From Lutraria lutraria (lineage: Eukaryota > Mollusca > Bivalvia > Venerida > Mactridae), in NCBI GenBank assembly GCA_964023205.1, contig OZ026850.1, positions 2,130,368-2,194,367 of the forward strand: a stretch of 64,000 nucleotides of DNA, written 5' to 3'. The notes beneath the pieces are model-generated. The model made no database searches and was not told the DNA's origin. It saw only the letters and a list, made by a program, of their open reading frames with translations. The position numbers and the translations under genes are program-made. Below are positions 1-11,789 of the stretch, piece by piece; position 1 is the stretch's first letter, and the number at the start of each line of letters is the position of its first letter.

Positions 1-362
1 CGTGATTTTTATACGTTTATGTAAGTCATTTTTCTATTCAACTCATCAAACAACGCAAATCTGTCGAAGGAAAAATCTTCAATTTTTTACCTTATTTGGT
101 GTTTAAAAAACACCAAGGTACTATAGTGCACTCGCAAGTGACGAAAATAAGCGTTGGTCCCGGCTTTCCTTCTATAAGCTGTCAAAACGTTTAAATTTGG
201 GACACACTACAATGAAAGCAAGGTTCCCGAAAAGCTCGTGCAGATTTTTTATACACTCAATAGTCAATAAGGGAAAAAATTGAAGATATTTCTTTCAACA
301 GATTTGCGTTGTTTGATTAGTTACATTGAAAAATAACGTCTGTAAACGTATACAAATCTCGG
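1..362. repeat. Fold-back element with about 100-bp inverted arms
   Basis: The first about 100 bases and bases 258-362 are imperfect inverted copies. Both contain AACGCAAATCTGT followed by an AT-rich stretch with TCTTCAATTTTTT, read in opposite directions. The roughly 150-base centre includes a small hairpin around GGTGTTTAAAAAACACC. This is the form of a non-autonomous terminal-inverted-repeat element (MITE). The left edge may be cut by the window, so no target duplication could be judged. Confidence 0.75.
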
Positions 363-545
363 AATCGAGTGCCTATGATTCTGACTGTAGAAAAGGGGGA
401 GTAAAACCTGATATAAACAAAAATTGATACATGAAATAAGAATACACCAATATTAGGACCGCATTTCCTTGTCTAACAGGAGATATATCATTTATATGAT
501 TACCAAATTCTTATCCAATTATGTACTATGATAGAAATATTTTGT

Positions 546-648
546 CAGTCGGAACTCCTCGGCGTTTGTGCATAGAAAGTATCGGAAATAATAGGGGAGG
601 GGTTATCTCAGTGACGGGAATGTCCGGGAATGCCCGAGTAATTACGAT
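546..648. repeat. Short fold-back of the CAATCGTAACTACTCGG family
   Basis: One end reads CGGAACTCCTCGGCG and the other GCCCGAGTAATTACGATTG, so the ends are inverted versions of one motif. Related copies occur at 6940-6990, 7400-7505 and 13326-13402. It lies about 150 bases before the first visible exon of the plus-strand transporter gene. I infer a miniature fold-back element; a regulatory role is not shown. Confidence 0.55.
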
Positions 649-797
649 TGGTATTTTGTTAGTTTTGTATGATATGGGAGATCACTGCTGGCAGTAGTTG
701 CTCAATGCATTATTTATTGGTTTATGATGCATGCCGATAAGAATTATTTAAAAACAACTCATACAAAGGCACTAAATATACGATTTCAATGTTTTAG

Positions 798-3700
798 GGT
801 TTGGGATGAGCGCATGTTATCTGTCAGCGTTCATCGCTGTGAGTTGGACATTCCATGAAGACGCTGGTTTCCCGCTTGTGTGTGTAACAATCGGTTCCAG
901 TATCGGACAATGTATTATTCCTTTGCTTTACGAACTTTTTATATCAACGTACACATGGTCTGGAGGTTTTATGCTAATCTCGGCGCTACCCCTGCAGTGT
1001 ATACCATTTGGAGTAATAATGTACACGTCACGAAGTTATTACGTCACTAATGACGCCAGAAGCAAAACATCTACGTCAGAGCCTCGTTCTAGCTGGAGCG
1101 GTTACGCAACTTTGCTACGTGATCCACTGATGTGGATTTTGCTTTTCGACTTTCTGCTAATCGCTTTGACAGGTTAAAATAAGTTTTTGTATGTTTATCT
1201 TACATCGTAACAAGATGTTATCGAAAACAGTATACACTCATAGGCTGAAGTTTTAACAACACAAGCCAGATGCGTTCAAATTCCTATAGAAACAAACACT
1301 TGGTGTTGAACTTCAAATTGGAAAACAGTCTTTTATTGCAATATACTTGAAATGTAATATTTGTGTAAACTTAGAATCAAGCCAACTAAACTGAATTTTG
1401 TGTCTCAAAATGAGTTCTGGTATGTTTTAAAAAAAGAGATTTCCAACTGTAAGTAGTGTGGACTGGATAGAAACTCATTCGTCCGAAGAAATGGAGTTCC
1501 CCCCCAAAGCAGCTAGATAAAGAATTAGTAAAAATAAATGGTTTAGATGGATATACATGTATACATACAACTGTATCATAATACCATAGCAAATAATGAT
1601 GGTAACATTTACGAGGAAAGAAAGCTGGTATCCATTCTTATATATAATTAGTTACAGTTTGTCCTAATTTCTCGTCCAATGAAATGTCCGCATTTCATTT
1701 GAAATTTTAAAAATATATCGCATAAAATGTGCCTAGAACCTGATATGGTGAAAATAGGTCAATTATTTTTCTGTATGTACAGAATTTAGTACAAACTGCA
1801 AATTAGTTATCGTAACAATAGCCAAGGACTTATATAATTATGTATGCATATAAGTCCTTGCAATAACTAATACATAATATTTGTATTTTAGGAAATGTGG
1901 AGGCGATGTTTATTGTTGACATTATGACGTCACGTGGTTACACGCGAGAGGCGGGGTCTATTCTTGTATCAGCAATAGGGTTTGCTAATTTCCTTGGCCG
2001 TGTTAGCGGTAGCACCCTTAGATTCAAATGCACGTATGTGTTAATTATTGTAAACAATATTCGGACATAAGGCCCGATTAAGGGCCAGTGTCTTAGTAAG
2101 ATAACTCAACACAGTGTATCGTAGATTTAGAAACCCTTTTTATTTCATCGTACTTCAACGGAAATCAAGGACTCAAGCACCGAAGATTTGAACAAAATTG
2201 TTTAAAGCGTTGGCCATGCAGTTGAAATATGTTACGATAAAGTAATTTTCTGTCTTAACCTCTGTTGATTTTAAACACCTTTAACTTGACTTTTTGTAAG
2301 TTAATATCAAACTTATTTTTTCGTTTCGTTTGTGTGTGTATCCTTTTAAAAACAAAACTTTTTACGTTTTCAAGAAATAAACCTGGTAATCAGACACTGT
2401 ATTTCGAAGGTGATCTTCTATGCCTACTTGGTCTTACTTAGACGGGGTATTGGCCAAGAGGACAAAACCAAAGAAGTACTAAAACATTTTAACAACTGGG
2501 TTGTGTCCAAAAATAACGACATTGTTGGGCAAGTATGCCTTCATTTGTACATGTATCTCACTGACACTGATCATTTAAAATTTCGACTTTCTACTGTTGC
2601 CATATTGTATAATGTTTCCAATGACTTGACATACAATGTTCTTATTGTGAATACTCATAACTTACCAATATGGAATTTTCTTTTTCAGACGTGTGCCTAC
2701 TGTATATCATTGGCTGTGGCTGTGTCCTTTGATAGCAGGAGGACATGCTCTTGTGTTAAATATTACCGAGTACTGGGCCCTGTTCTTTGCGTGTATCATA
2801 CAGGGGACAACATTTGGAATGAACAACTCCCAAACACCTGCCATCATGTTCGACGTATGGGGTAATGCATATTACCCTCAAGCAATGTCATTGGTTAACG
2901 TGATGTATGGTTTTGGTAATATATTCAGCAATGCCTTTGGAGGTAACAGCCATTCTGTTAATTTTGAAGTTTTTTTAAAGAAATGATACATATGTTTCCA
3001 TGTTTTATCGGTTGATATTAAAATTCCATGTTTTATCGGTTGATATTAAAATCATGAGCTGGGTTCCGCCTGGGCTAGAATTTAAATATGAGTGCATAGC
3101 CGAGCACCAGCCGATAAAATTACTGAAAATATGAGAACAAATTATATATTCTGTACTAGAATTAGATCGATTCTATTCAGATACATTATTTTCATATACG
3201 CATTTATTTTAACCTAAATTCAATCGGCTATTGAAGTTTTCTCCACTGTGTTAAAAGAGTCGTTGGCCACTGTAATTATTGAGCTACAATCGTATAGGTA
3301 TAGTTGATCAGCTAGCCATGTTTTATCGTAGGTTAAAGTAAGTCAATGTCAATGTTGCCGATTGTGTTTGAGCACCATAGCAAATGTAAGCACAATTGCA
3401 CATACATTGTATAAACAAAGGCCCATAAAAGAGAGAAGAAATACGGTGCAACCTCTCTAAAGCAACACCCTGAGAGGTTGTTGCTTTAGAGAGGTTAAAT
3501 TGATAGTTAAATGATGCAGTGGGTCAACATTATGCTGTTGTTGAAGGGATATTATTGCTCAAGAAAGGGCCGCTCTTCAGAGGTTGTCATATCTGAGCTG
3601 TACTGTGAAATCATTAATTTTTGTTGGGGATTTAATTTCGTGGATTTCGTGGGTCGGCTCATCAACGAAATCAAATCCCCACGAATTTAAATGCAGAGAT

Positions 3701-4222
3701 AAAGCATTTTGTTTCAAAATCAAAATCCACGAATTTATGTCCCCACGAAACAGCCATTTTAGTAAAAACCACGAAAATTGAGCCCAAAGAAAATAAATGA
3801 AAATACAGTATTCCGATGTCAGGATGGTCTTAAATATTTATAATTGTTGACCGTAAAGTGGCCCTTTTTCACACCAATACCAAAATTGTCGTAAAAGGTT
3901 TCTGGCATATGCAATTAAAAATCCAATAAAATTTCGATTATTTATTTTTTTGTGCAATCTTGCATAAACATGTGTTTTAACGTAGATTGGCTGTCATGTT
4001 TTTTTATGATTCAGACTGTTTTACGTGTAATTATATTCAAGCTTCATTTTAGGGTTCATCCGGGACACCTACGGACGCTATGATATTGTATTTTATGCAG
4101 CCATAGGCTCAACTTTATGGATAACCGTAAATAGTGGAGTGGCTTCGTGGATTGTTCATAAAAGAAGGAAGCAAAAGGGAACATATCGAATTGGCAAACT
4201 TGAGTATGATACTCTGTCGTGA
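798..4222 (+). CDS. Monocarboxylate transporter-like MFS protein, 3' four exons (5' end outside window)
   Basis: Four exons with consistent phases are visible: 798-1172, 1892-2033, 2689-2942 and 4053-4222 (TGA). Together they code for about 312 residues of the C-terminal part of a 12-TM major facilitator transporter of the SLC16/monocarboxylate type. Exon 798-1172 holds two or three membrane segments (GFGMSACYLSAFIAVSW, then IGSSIGQCIIPL). Exon 2689-2942 has the family-like pattern of an aromatic-rich helix, GTTFGMNNSQTPAIMFDVWG, and a helix ending NAFGG. The last exon continues IRDTYGRYDIVFYAAIG and ends in a short basic cytoplasmic tail. SLC16 proteins move small acids with protons across membranes; the substrate cannot be read here. 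Oddity: the basic K-R-R stretch usual after TM4/5 in SLC16 is replaced by HEDAGF, so this is a divergent member. The first exon donor is weak (GTTAAA). N-terminal exons should lie upstream of the window. A paralogue lies in opposite orientation at 5701-7766. Confidence 0.82.
2956..3447. other. Intron sequence, no recognisable feature
   Basis: AT-rich intron of the transporter gene. It has a short direct repeat of CCATGTTTTATCGGTTGATA at about 2999 and 3028. No coding signal or clear transposon ends were seen. Confidence 0.5.
3448..3592. repeat. Dispersed repeat family with CAACCTCTCTAAAGCAAC
   Basis: It opens with GTGCAACCTCTCTAAAGC and contains GAGAGGTTGTTGCTTTAGAG, then TGCTCAAGA and a closing AGGTTGT. 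Copies of the same pattern, some partial, occur at 4375-4540, 7803-7981, 32345-32411, 51355-51795 (split by a SINE) and 62264-62345 (split by a SINE). No coding potential; class unknown. Confidence 0.7.
3601..3810 (+). repeat. TA-flanked MITE, ends TACTGT / ACAGTA (copy 1)
   Basis: About 210 bases. The outer ends TACTGTGAAATCATTAATTT and AAATGAAAATACAGTA are imperfect inverted repeats. Inside are GGGGATTTAATTTCGTGGAT and its complement-like partner ATTTATGTCCCCACGAA. Copies lie at 14108-14309 (minus) and 33429-33624. A TA at each end fits a Tc1/mariner-type duplication. Any reading frame here is fortuitous. Confidence 0.75.
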
Positions 4223-5700
4223 TTGTCTTAACAAATATTTGTATGTTATTAACATGTGAAAAAATGCAATGAATATTTCAATTGTTTTTTTTTCATTCTC
4301 CACAATAATATAAAATATTAACATTAATTAAATGTGATTATTAATTTGTGTGGTATGTGTTTCAAATTTTATACAGTGCAACCTCTCTAAAGCGGTGGCG
4401 CTCTTTTGAGCAACAACCTCCCTTCAACAACAGCCTGGTTTTTCTAACTGTACCATGTAACTATTATTTTCTCCTCTCTAGTCTAACAACCTCTCAACAA
4501 CAAGTTTGCTTCTCCCATTTGGGATTCCTTTAGAGAGGTGGCACTTTATATTATTGGCTTGTGAAAAAGTTAGCTTATCATTTGTTACGTATATTTATGG
4601 CTATTTTCATTCCTCGCAAGACTATAAAAATATGAACATTAATACAATATGTGATATATTGTTGTGTGTATTTCAAATTTATAGTTACATGTATGTATTT
4701 TGGCCAGTAATTGTACTGATAATACAACATGGACTTTTTATTTTCGTATATATACAATGTATTTGTATTATTATTTTTTTGCATATTTTATTATGCATTA
4801 CAAATGTATATTGTTAATTGTTTAAAGTGACATTGTATTGATCTGTATATGTACAATGTATTTATATGATGGTGTACATGTGTCCTTCGTAGTGAATTAT
4901 GTTAATAATTTATTTTGTTTGCGCTTAAATACTTCAAATACCATTTACTTCGTTTTCGTTTTTTGAATTTTTATCTATTATCCACATGAGCACAAATGTT
5001 GATCGTAAGATTACGAAAACATCTTTCTGTCTAAATAAGAATACATTGAACAAAATACAAAACAGTTGTTCACAACGCCGTCCTCGAATTAAGCCCCGAA
5101 CCGGCATGAGTAGTGAGAAATTTTTGGAAAAAATCACTGAAATATTTCTATCAATCTAGAAAAATGTGTTTCTTCACTTCTATGAAAATACATGTACATG
5201 TATCGGCCATTTTTTTTATTCATCTTGGACGGTCCACTAAAAGTCCCATGATTCAGTCAAGTAAAGTCTCCATTTTCATTACACCGAATGTCCATTGCTT
5301 AAAAAAATCATAAAGACAAAAAACATGAAGAAATAATAAGACCAAGCTACGAATTCAAAATTGGCAGAATAAGAGAGAACTGGTAAAAAATTGATCGAAT
5401 CGAGAAGATCGATTTATCCGTCTATCATCTTGCAATAATGTCATCAATCCATCTAAACCATCTTTAAACAGACAAATTCGAAAATGAACAAAAAAAAACG
5501 AATATATTCGAATATCTCAATGGAAAATATTCGAATACCATTTTTGCTATTCGTTTCCACCCCTATAACATTCAAAGAAATGAAAAAATCGTTAAAACTT
5601 CATTAGGGACTACACCGGCGAATGGTGAGTTCCGTGATTAGTACTTTCTGTAGCAGTGAAAGTCCATTTCGGACGTATAGTGAACTGGTATGGGTAAAAA
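4223..5700. other. Intergenic stretch between tail-to-tail transporter genes
   Basis: It contains a copy of the CAACCTCTCTAAAGC repeat at about 4375-4540. The rest is AT-rich DNA with short palindromic AT tracts (for example ATTCGAATATCTC near 5510). I see no gene. Several short frames on both strands overlap and look fortuitous. Confidence 0.6.
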
Positions 5701-5885
5701 CTAATCGAGTCTTTCATATCTTATCCCAGTTTGATCTTTGGACTCTGCTTCCAGTAAATCTTTCCGGTGTTTACGTTGATAAGTAATACAAGATGCTATA
5801 ACACTATTAACAGTCACAACTATAGTGACTCCGATCGCTATATAAAACACAATATCGTATTCCCCAAATACATCCTTGATGGAGC
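5701..5885 (-). CDS. Last exon of a second monocarboxylate transporter-like gene
   Basis: On the minus strand a TTTTTCAG acceptor precedes 5885, and the frame runs 61 codons to TAG at 5701. The product starts GSIKDVFGEYDIVFYIAIG, which aligns with the last exon of the plus-strand gene (GFIRDTYGRYDIVFYAAIG), shares its phase, and continues through a final membrane helix (TVNSVIASC). It ends in a charged tail rich in K, R, E and D. It is therefore the C-terminal exon of a paralogue arranged tail to tail with the first gene. The exons that should lie between this one and 7572 are not found. The assembly gap at 6346-6545 lies in that interval, so either they fall in unassembled sequence or the gene is broken. 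Confidence 0.78.
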
Positions 5886-5905
5886 CTGAAAAAGACGTAA
5901 TAGAA

Positions 5906-6068
5906 GTACAGTCAAACCTGTGAACAAAACCCATCCCTAGGAAAGAAAAATGGTCTGGTGGCCTATATTCGGAGGTATTTTGTTCTTAACAATAAATGGC
6001 GGTTTAATACTGATTTTGTTTACAGTGTGGATTTTATTTTGATATGGCTGTAACACAGGTTTGACTGT
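5906..6068. repeat. MITE with ACAGTCAAACCTGTG inverted ends
   Basis: ACAGTCAAACCTGTG at the left end and CACAGGTTTGACTGT at the right are exact inverted repeats around about 130 bases that include GGTGGCCTATATTCGGAGG. This is the cleanest copy of a family with degenerate members at about 16655-16810, 18395-18470, 34810-34985, 57440-57590 and 62955-63075. These share the theme GGCCACCTCCGAATAAAGG. Confidence 0.75.
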
Positions 6069-6345
6069 ATATATTCAACTGGATAAAGAAATGATTTCCA
6101 GAAAAACAACATAAAAATCTCCCCTCCTTTCCACAATTCCAGATCAGACACAGAATCCAGCCAACACACATATATATAAAAAAATCGATCGGAACATTGT
6201 GATGTAAATGTACATTAATAAACTAAATATAAACTTTGTGATATTTTTTTAATTAAGAAATCATTTTATTTAAGTCCGTCTTTGTTAAGTGTCAGAATAT
6301 AAGAAATCAAACGGCACCATTTTTCCTGTCTTGAAAACGCCGCGT

Positions 6346-6545
6346 NNNNNNNNNNNNNNNNNNNNNNNNNNNNNNNNNNNNNNNNNNNNNNNNNNNNNNN
6401 NNNNNNNNNNNNNNNNNNNNNNNNNNNNNNNNNNNNNNNNNNNNNNNNNNNNNNNNNNNNNNNNNNNNNNNNNNNNNNNNNNNNNNNNNNNNNNNNNNNN
6501 NNNNNNNNNNNNNNNNNNNNNNNNNNNNNNNNNNNNNNNNNNNNN
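6346..6545. other. Assembly gap (200 N)
   Basis: Exactly 200 undetermined bases, the usual filler for a gap of unknown size. The open frame spanning it (6289-6627) is an artefact. The gap falls where the middle exons of the minus-strand transporter gene would be expected. Confidence 0.99.
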
Positions 6546-7382
6546 TTTGCCCGTTTTTAATACATTCTCTTTATTTCAAGGTCACCATTGTTATGATCGG
6601 TCTTTTTCGCAACAAAGGTGGTTTTAATATCTAGGTGTGCTGTGACTACATTGACTGGTCTGGTACCCCGACGACTTTAAATTGGTTTCTTGCATAACGC
6701 CGGAAAGTACGTCATGTAATCCACAATTTAGTGGCGGCGTCCAGTGGGTATACAAACGCAAGGGAATTATCATTATTTGACTGATCAAAATTAAAGTCGA
6801 TCATAAAAAAGAAAAGTTCTATGAAATATAATACATAGAAAGGTATCTAATACATACGGTAATAGAATATGACCAACTGTTACTGATAAAAGAAAGTCCC
6901 CACACTTCAACTCGCACAGCGGGCGCCGCCATTATTGCGCTTTGCCAATCGTAACTACTCGGGCATTTCCGTACCTGAGAAATACGCACATCAAGGTGTA
7001 CACTACGGTAGCGCTATGCACTGACCTGTGTTATTCTGCTCGGGGCATTATGGGTATTTGCAGGAACTACTAACAAAATGGAAATTATAAACAATAACAT
7101 AGCGTGACGTCACCGTATGGTACACATTGGAGCCAAGCGAACTTCATCATTGCGTTTCATTGAATAATTAGTGTTATTGACGAAAGAATAAGAATAGAAA
7201 TGGTACTACGTATTCATTTTACATAACTAAACAAATTTTGTTAATAACATACAACCGATATGGTTGTTTTGACATTTTTAATCCTTCCGCGGAACTATAC
7301 TTTTAGCGTATGTAAATGTAGATAGTAATCAGTTTTATGTATAGAGGTTAGACAAACGTAGTGACGTCACGCTATGTATAGA

Positions 7383-7505
7383 ATGATACGCACATTCTTT
7401 AGACAAACGCCGAGGAGTTCCGATTGGCGTTTTGCCTGACCCGATAACGTACAATCGGAACTCCTCGGCTTTTGTCTCACTTACGGAAAAACCCGAGTAG
7501 TTACA
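7383..7505. repeat. Fold-back copy of the CAATCGTAACTACTCGG family
   Basis: AGACAAACGCCGAGGAGTTC at about 7402 is followed about 50 bases later by its near-complement CAATCGGAACTCCTCGGC and TTTTGTCT, then by an ACTCGGGTTTTTCCG-type end. A half copy starting AATCGTAACTACTCGGGCAT lies at about 6945. It sits in what would be intron 1 of the minus-strand transporter gene. Confidence 0.6.
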
Positions 7506-7571
7506 AAGTAACTTCAGACTACTACACTAACTTCAAATCAGTGAAATTGGATACAATAAATTAAATCTTAC

Positions 7572-7766
7572 CCGCGCCAGTAGCTAGACCCAAATATAAT
7601 CCTTGTATAACTGACGCGTTAGAGCGATCAGTTTTAAATGTTGCTATTAACTCTGGGTACATGACCGATAAGCCAAAGCCGAGTCCCATTGTCACCACCT
7701 GCAGAATTAGTCCACTCGCCATTACAGCCAACTTCCTCCATCTTGATGCACGTGGTAGTAAAAGTT
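7572..7766 (-). CDS. N-terminal exon of the second monocarboxylate transporter-like gene
   Basis: The minus-strand frame reads SRWRKLAVMASGLILQVVT, then GFGLSVMYPELIATF, ending ATGAG at a GTAAGA donor (exon end 7572). This matches the start of MFS/SLC16 proteins: a first helix, a loop with a Y/F-x-E-L-type motif and the start of helix 2 (VIQGLYLGLATGAG). An acceptor ATTACAG precedes 7766, so an upstream exon with the start codon is likely but was not identified. The in-frame ATG in AVMASG is an alternative start. The usual DGGWGW signature of SLC16 helix 1 is absent. With the last exon at 5701-5885 it would make one gene of about 2 kb or more, with its middle missing around the assembly gap. 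Confidence 0.68.
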
Positions 7767-7802
7767 CTGTAATACGGTACACGCAATTAAGGTATTATAT
7801 AC

Positions 7803-7981
7803 AGTAAAACCACTGTATGACAACACCCTGTGGGAGCTACAAATATTGCCCGTTGTTTAGAGGTTGTTGCTATACAGATTTTAAATTCATAGTAATTATC
7901 AACTTAGGGAAATATTAAATGTGTTGTTACAGAGATGTTGTTGCTCTACAGAGGGCCGCTCTGGAGAGGTTGTACTGTACA
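7803..7981. repeat. Copy of the CAACCTCTCTAAAGC dispersed repeat
   Basis: It shares TTAGAGGTTGTTGCT, the AATTCATAGTAATTATC middle and TGCTCTACAGAGGGCCGCTC with the copies at 3448 and 51640. Class unknown. Confidence 0.55.
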
Positions 7982-8898
7982 TGATACAAAATAATTGGCT
8001 TCTTCCAGTGCAAATTTAAATTAAGGACATTACTCAAAGTAATATCATCGTTTTTTGAAAAATCGCATGTCAGTTCATTTTCTATTACGGAAATTTAAGC
8101 TATACAAATTATGCAGGTTACCAAAATCTTATTTTTCATTACAACATACGCCGTAAACATAGGAACCCTCTAAAATTTTGTCAGGCATAAACAGCCGGAG
8201 GAATCTTAATAATTAATATGTTGAGTCCGAAAGGGTTAGCAATGATCTAGTCGTCCTATATGTGTTAGTAGACACATGTGCGCCCTGATAATTAGATAAA
8301 GATAAAGCAATAAAATAAACACTGTATCCACCCCTAAGACAAACTAAAGGCATGAATGTGCGTGACATTACAACATAAACTTGAATGTCTAAGGTTACTT
8401 TTTACTATCTACGCAAACCTACACTTGAACAGACATACATGTATATACATTTATGTACAGAACAGCTAAACCGCGCCAAGTTTGTGTGTGGGGCGTGAAC
8501 CTGAGGGCTAAACGCTGAACTGCTTTTCGATCTCAATTCGACGGGTTTTAGAGGTTTACCCTCGATTTGAGCTGAACAATGTTATAAATATGTGTAAGCA
8601 CACTCTAACTTAAAGAGGCGCTCAGTTATACACATAGTGTTTTAAATTACCCGTAACTGTGTCATGATATTGTTGTGTTAAAATTTATCAGGTGACAGTC
8701 ATATTATACATGTAGCGAAACACTTACATCATACTATTGTACATGTACTACAAAATCTAATATGAAACATTATGGTGTGCCAATGCTCCTGCACTTTGGC
8801 TGCAAGAATTTTAAACAGAATTTGATTCGCACAAATATGCTACTAGGAGTCACTTTTTGAAGATCATCTCCTTTCGATTTTTGCGAAACGAATACTTC
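7982..8898. other. Non-coding stretch, nothing recognised
   Basis: AT-rich sequence between the second transporter exon and the large inverted duplication. No open frame, inverted ends or tandem repeat of note was seen. Confidence 0.5.
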
Positions 8899-9665
8899 TT
8901 ACACGGTGCGAATACCACGTGTCTTTTTGCTAAGGTTGGGTGCTCCAACAATGGCGGATTCCGTCGATTCAGGTAAGATTTTTCATCCTTGTAGTCTTAT
9001 ATGTACTTTATATTAAAAAAGCTCTTTGCTAGAGCCCGGCCATTTCAAAAACTCACCCTCGGTTGTAGATTATTTAGCATGATACCCCTAGTTAAATCGT
9101 AAAGTGTCACCGCGCATTTTTCATATACACAATGTAAGTGGCTAATGTGGGGTGATTTTTTTATATTTTAAGGAATTATCCTCTTTGGGCGGATTTACAT
9201 GGTTGTTAATTTGGCGCATGATAACAAAACGCCTTTCTAACACGTTACAATCAAATATTGTCGGTTAATTCTCCAATATGAGATGTTATGGTCAGGGAGA
9301 TGATAATGCTAATGATGGGTGACAAAAATATTATGCTAATGTTGGGTGAAAATGCTAAGGATGGGTGTCATAAAAATGTAAGAACTTTCATTCTTGTTAA
9401 CTGGCTCCAGATATGCTTTTTTCACAAATTTTAGTTTTATCGGTCGGCACTTAACCAGAAGCCATTGTCGAAGAATATTGACATCTTGTTTATAACATAC
9501 AGTGATCTGCGATCATTTGCAATGTATGTTTTCTGATTCCAGGTGTAAAGTGCGTCAAAAAGAGGTTAACTTGTCACTGCACGCTGCGAACAGGCTCCAA
9601 AAGAGACTTTCAATGCAAAAATACCTTGATATTTTCACTGACAATGCCAGCAAGAAAAAAAAACA
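8899..9665 (+). mobile_element. Left arm of a large inverted duplication, with zinc-finger-like remnant
   Basis: This arm matches, in inverse orientation, 11790-12519. The match runs from ACACGGTGCGAATACCACGT, through AACAATGGCGGATTCCG with a GTAAGA donor, to a second exon-like segment at 9544 that opens after TTCCAG. The frame from 9541 reads CKVRQKEVNLSLHAANRL; the other arm has CKVCQKEVNLSFHAANRL. A C-x2-C followed by H residues resembles the zinc fingers found in hAT-type transposon proteins. ATG GCG GAT plus a donor looks like a first exon (MADSVDS), but its phase does not lead into the CKVC frame. I therefore call it a decayed element, not a gene. Confidence 0.65.
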
Positions 9666-11789
9666 TAAGAAGTACTTATGCGCGCAGTCATTAGCGCACC
9701 GGAAAAGACTTAAAATCACATCGCATTTCTTTACACAGTCCAAGGGTATCCAATCCTTGAAACACAACGACTAAGCCATTGAAAAGTAAGAGGATGTGAA
9801 AGACTTGCGGAGTTTGCAGTGACAAAGATACAGGAACACACGGTTAAACATGCCGAAAAGCTCGATAGTGACTTAAGATGTATCCATGAGGATGGCGAAA
9901 CAAGTGTCAACCTTATAATAGCTGATGCGAAAAATGCTGCAGAAATAGTAGCTTAGTGTCAAAGAAAGCAGCATGAACGAAGTATGACAGAAAACGACGA
10001 AGTTCTTGCGTATCAACAATTCGTTCCGTGACACTTGACAATGTGGCTTAATTCATAGCAAGTGGAGACATATATTGTAACACTTAGGTAAACTGATATC
10101 TTCACAAAAACGAAGCAACTTTGTTGTTTTATTATTTTGTTGACGTCGTTTTAGAATTTGAGGCCAGAATGACCACAATGTGTTGGAAATCGCACGGGCT
10201 GGCTCATTTGTGAATTTTATATATACAGTGACGGAAATATCCGGAACATGTTGCTTCCTGTAGACCGGAAGTAGATTCGAGTGTATTGTATTACCAAGGT
10301 AAAGAAGAACTATACAACTCAGTGTTAAGTGGTGGATTAACATTTTCCTCGATAAGAACAATGACTATCAGGTTTTACATTCTTCTACATTCGCTATTTC
10401 TGTTTGCCTGTTTCCGAAATGAATTACATTTTCATACTCACCATCATTATTTAACTGAGATGTTACTTGCAAACTGAATTTAACAGAGAAGCAATCTAAT
10501 CTAATCGCATTTCTAAATCAATATATTATTGAGGTTTTCAAATTTTATACTGTCAAAATAGCGTTTTCTTGCTAAATAAAGCATTCCGGGTTCTGGGTAT
10601 AAGTATAATGTATTCAGAGCATTGCTCTATTTTCAGTAATATTCAATGATAAGATCTATCAATGGAAAATTATAACATTTATCTGTATGACATTATTTTA
10701 GTCCCCTACTGGTTTCATCGGAGCAAAGGGGTTCGGCAAATAAATTTAGACCAAAGAATCACCCTACACTGTATATAACCTGTTTGAATCGGAGAGGACT
10801 ATACGTTTACCTTCCGTCTGTACAGTGTGATTACTCGAACAAATATGTAGGCTAGATTTATGCAACTTAGGGTGTAGTTACTAGTTGAGCAAAAACTATA
10901 GATTAGAAATCATTTTATTTTTTTGGTCAGACTAAATGATGTACACACGTCGGTCCGACAGAGACTGATGTATTTATTGCAATAACCCGTCACTTGTTAC
11001 AGAACCCTTATAGTGACATTCGCTTTTCTGTTTTTTTCATGACTAATTCGTCATCCCGAACTGTTAATTCGTTTTAAAACTGTGGTTAACAAAAATGATG
11101 AGCAATATTTATTGTACCCGATGTTGTAAATATTCTATTAAATGGTGTATTATATAGGTCTGTTTTTAACTACTCCAAGCCATACATGTGTGTATTTATT
11201 CGATTTAATACCACTCGTCTCCAGTGTTTAAAAGTGCATACCGTGCAAGCTGCTATGAAAAGCTAAGGTGATTGAACCATAACGTTTCATTGTCACGAAA
11301 TGCCAATATAAACAACACAATTATACATTGGATATGTTCTTTATTGTCATTATGAATAATATCTGATTCTAAACGTGCTTAGATCATTAAAATTACTTCG
11401 AATAATATTTACTTGTTTTCAATTTGCATGGTGCACACAACAGATGCGTTACATAAACCAAAGACAATGGTACACAAAATATGAAAGTTTAATTAAATAA
11501 ACAACATGTATACATCTCTTTTGGAGAGTGTGGACACTGTTGCACATATCAGTATTGTCATTGAAGGAACTCAATTAAACCTAGTCTCCCAGTTTTCAAT
11601 GATCCGTTCATATCAAAACCTGTTTTAACTTTATTATGATAACTTTATATGAAAGTGTCACTAAACGAATTGATCTCGTTTTGTTGACGAGCAATAACTT
11701 CATTTTCTTCCATACTTCGTTATGTTCGCTTTCTTGCAGACCAACAGTTGACATTCTGCCATTATAGGGTTTTGTGACTGTATAGATGA
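9666..11789. other. Spacer of the large inverted duplication
   Basis: About 2.1 kb of AT-rich DNA between the arms. It holds only short frames on both strands (for example 10053-10361 minus and 10286-10477 plus) with no recognisable domain or splice context. A frame-broken protein-like stretch follows the left arm to about 10030 (contains AQSLAHRKRL and ESEHNE-like sequence in the other arm), probably transposon debris. Confidence 0.5.

Noticed and set aside
6289..6627. 112-residue open frame with a long X stretch
   Set aside because: It spans the 200-N assembly gap; the frame exists only because N codons are not stops.
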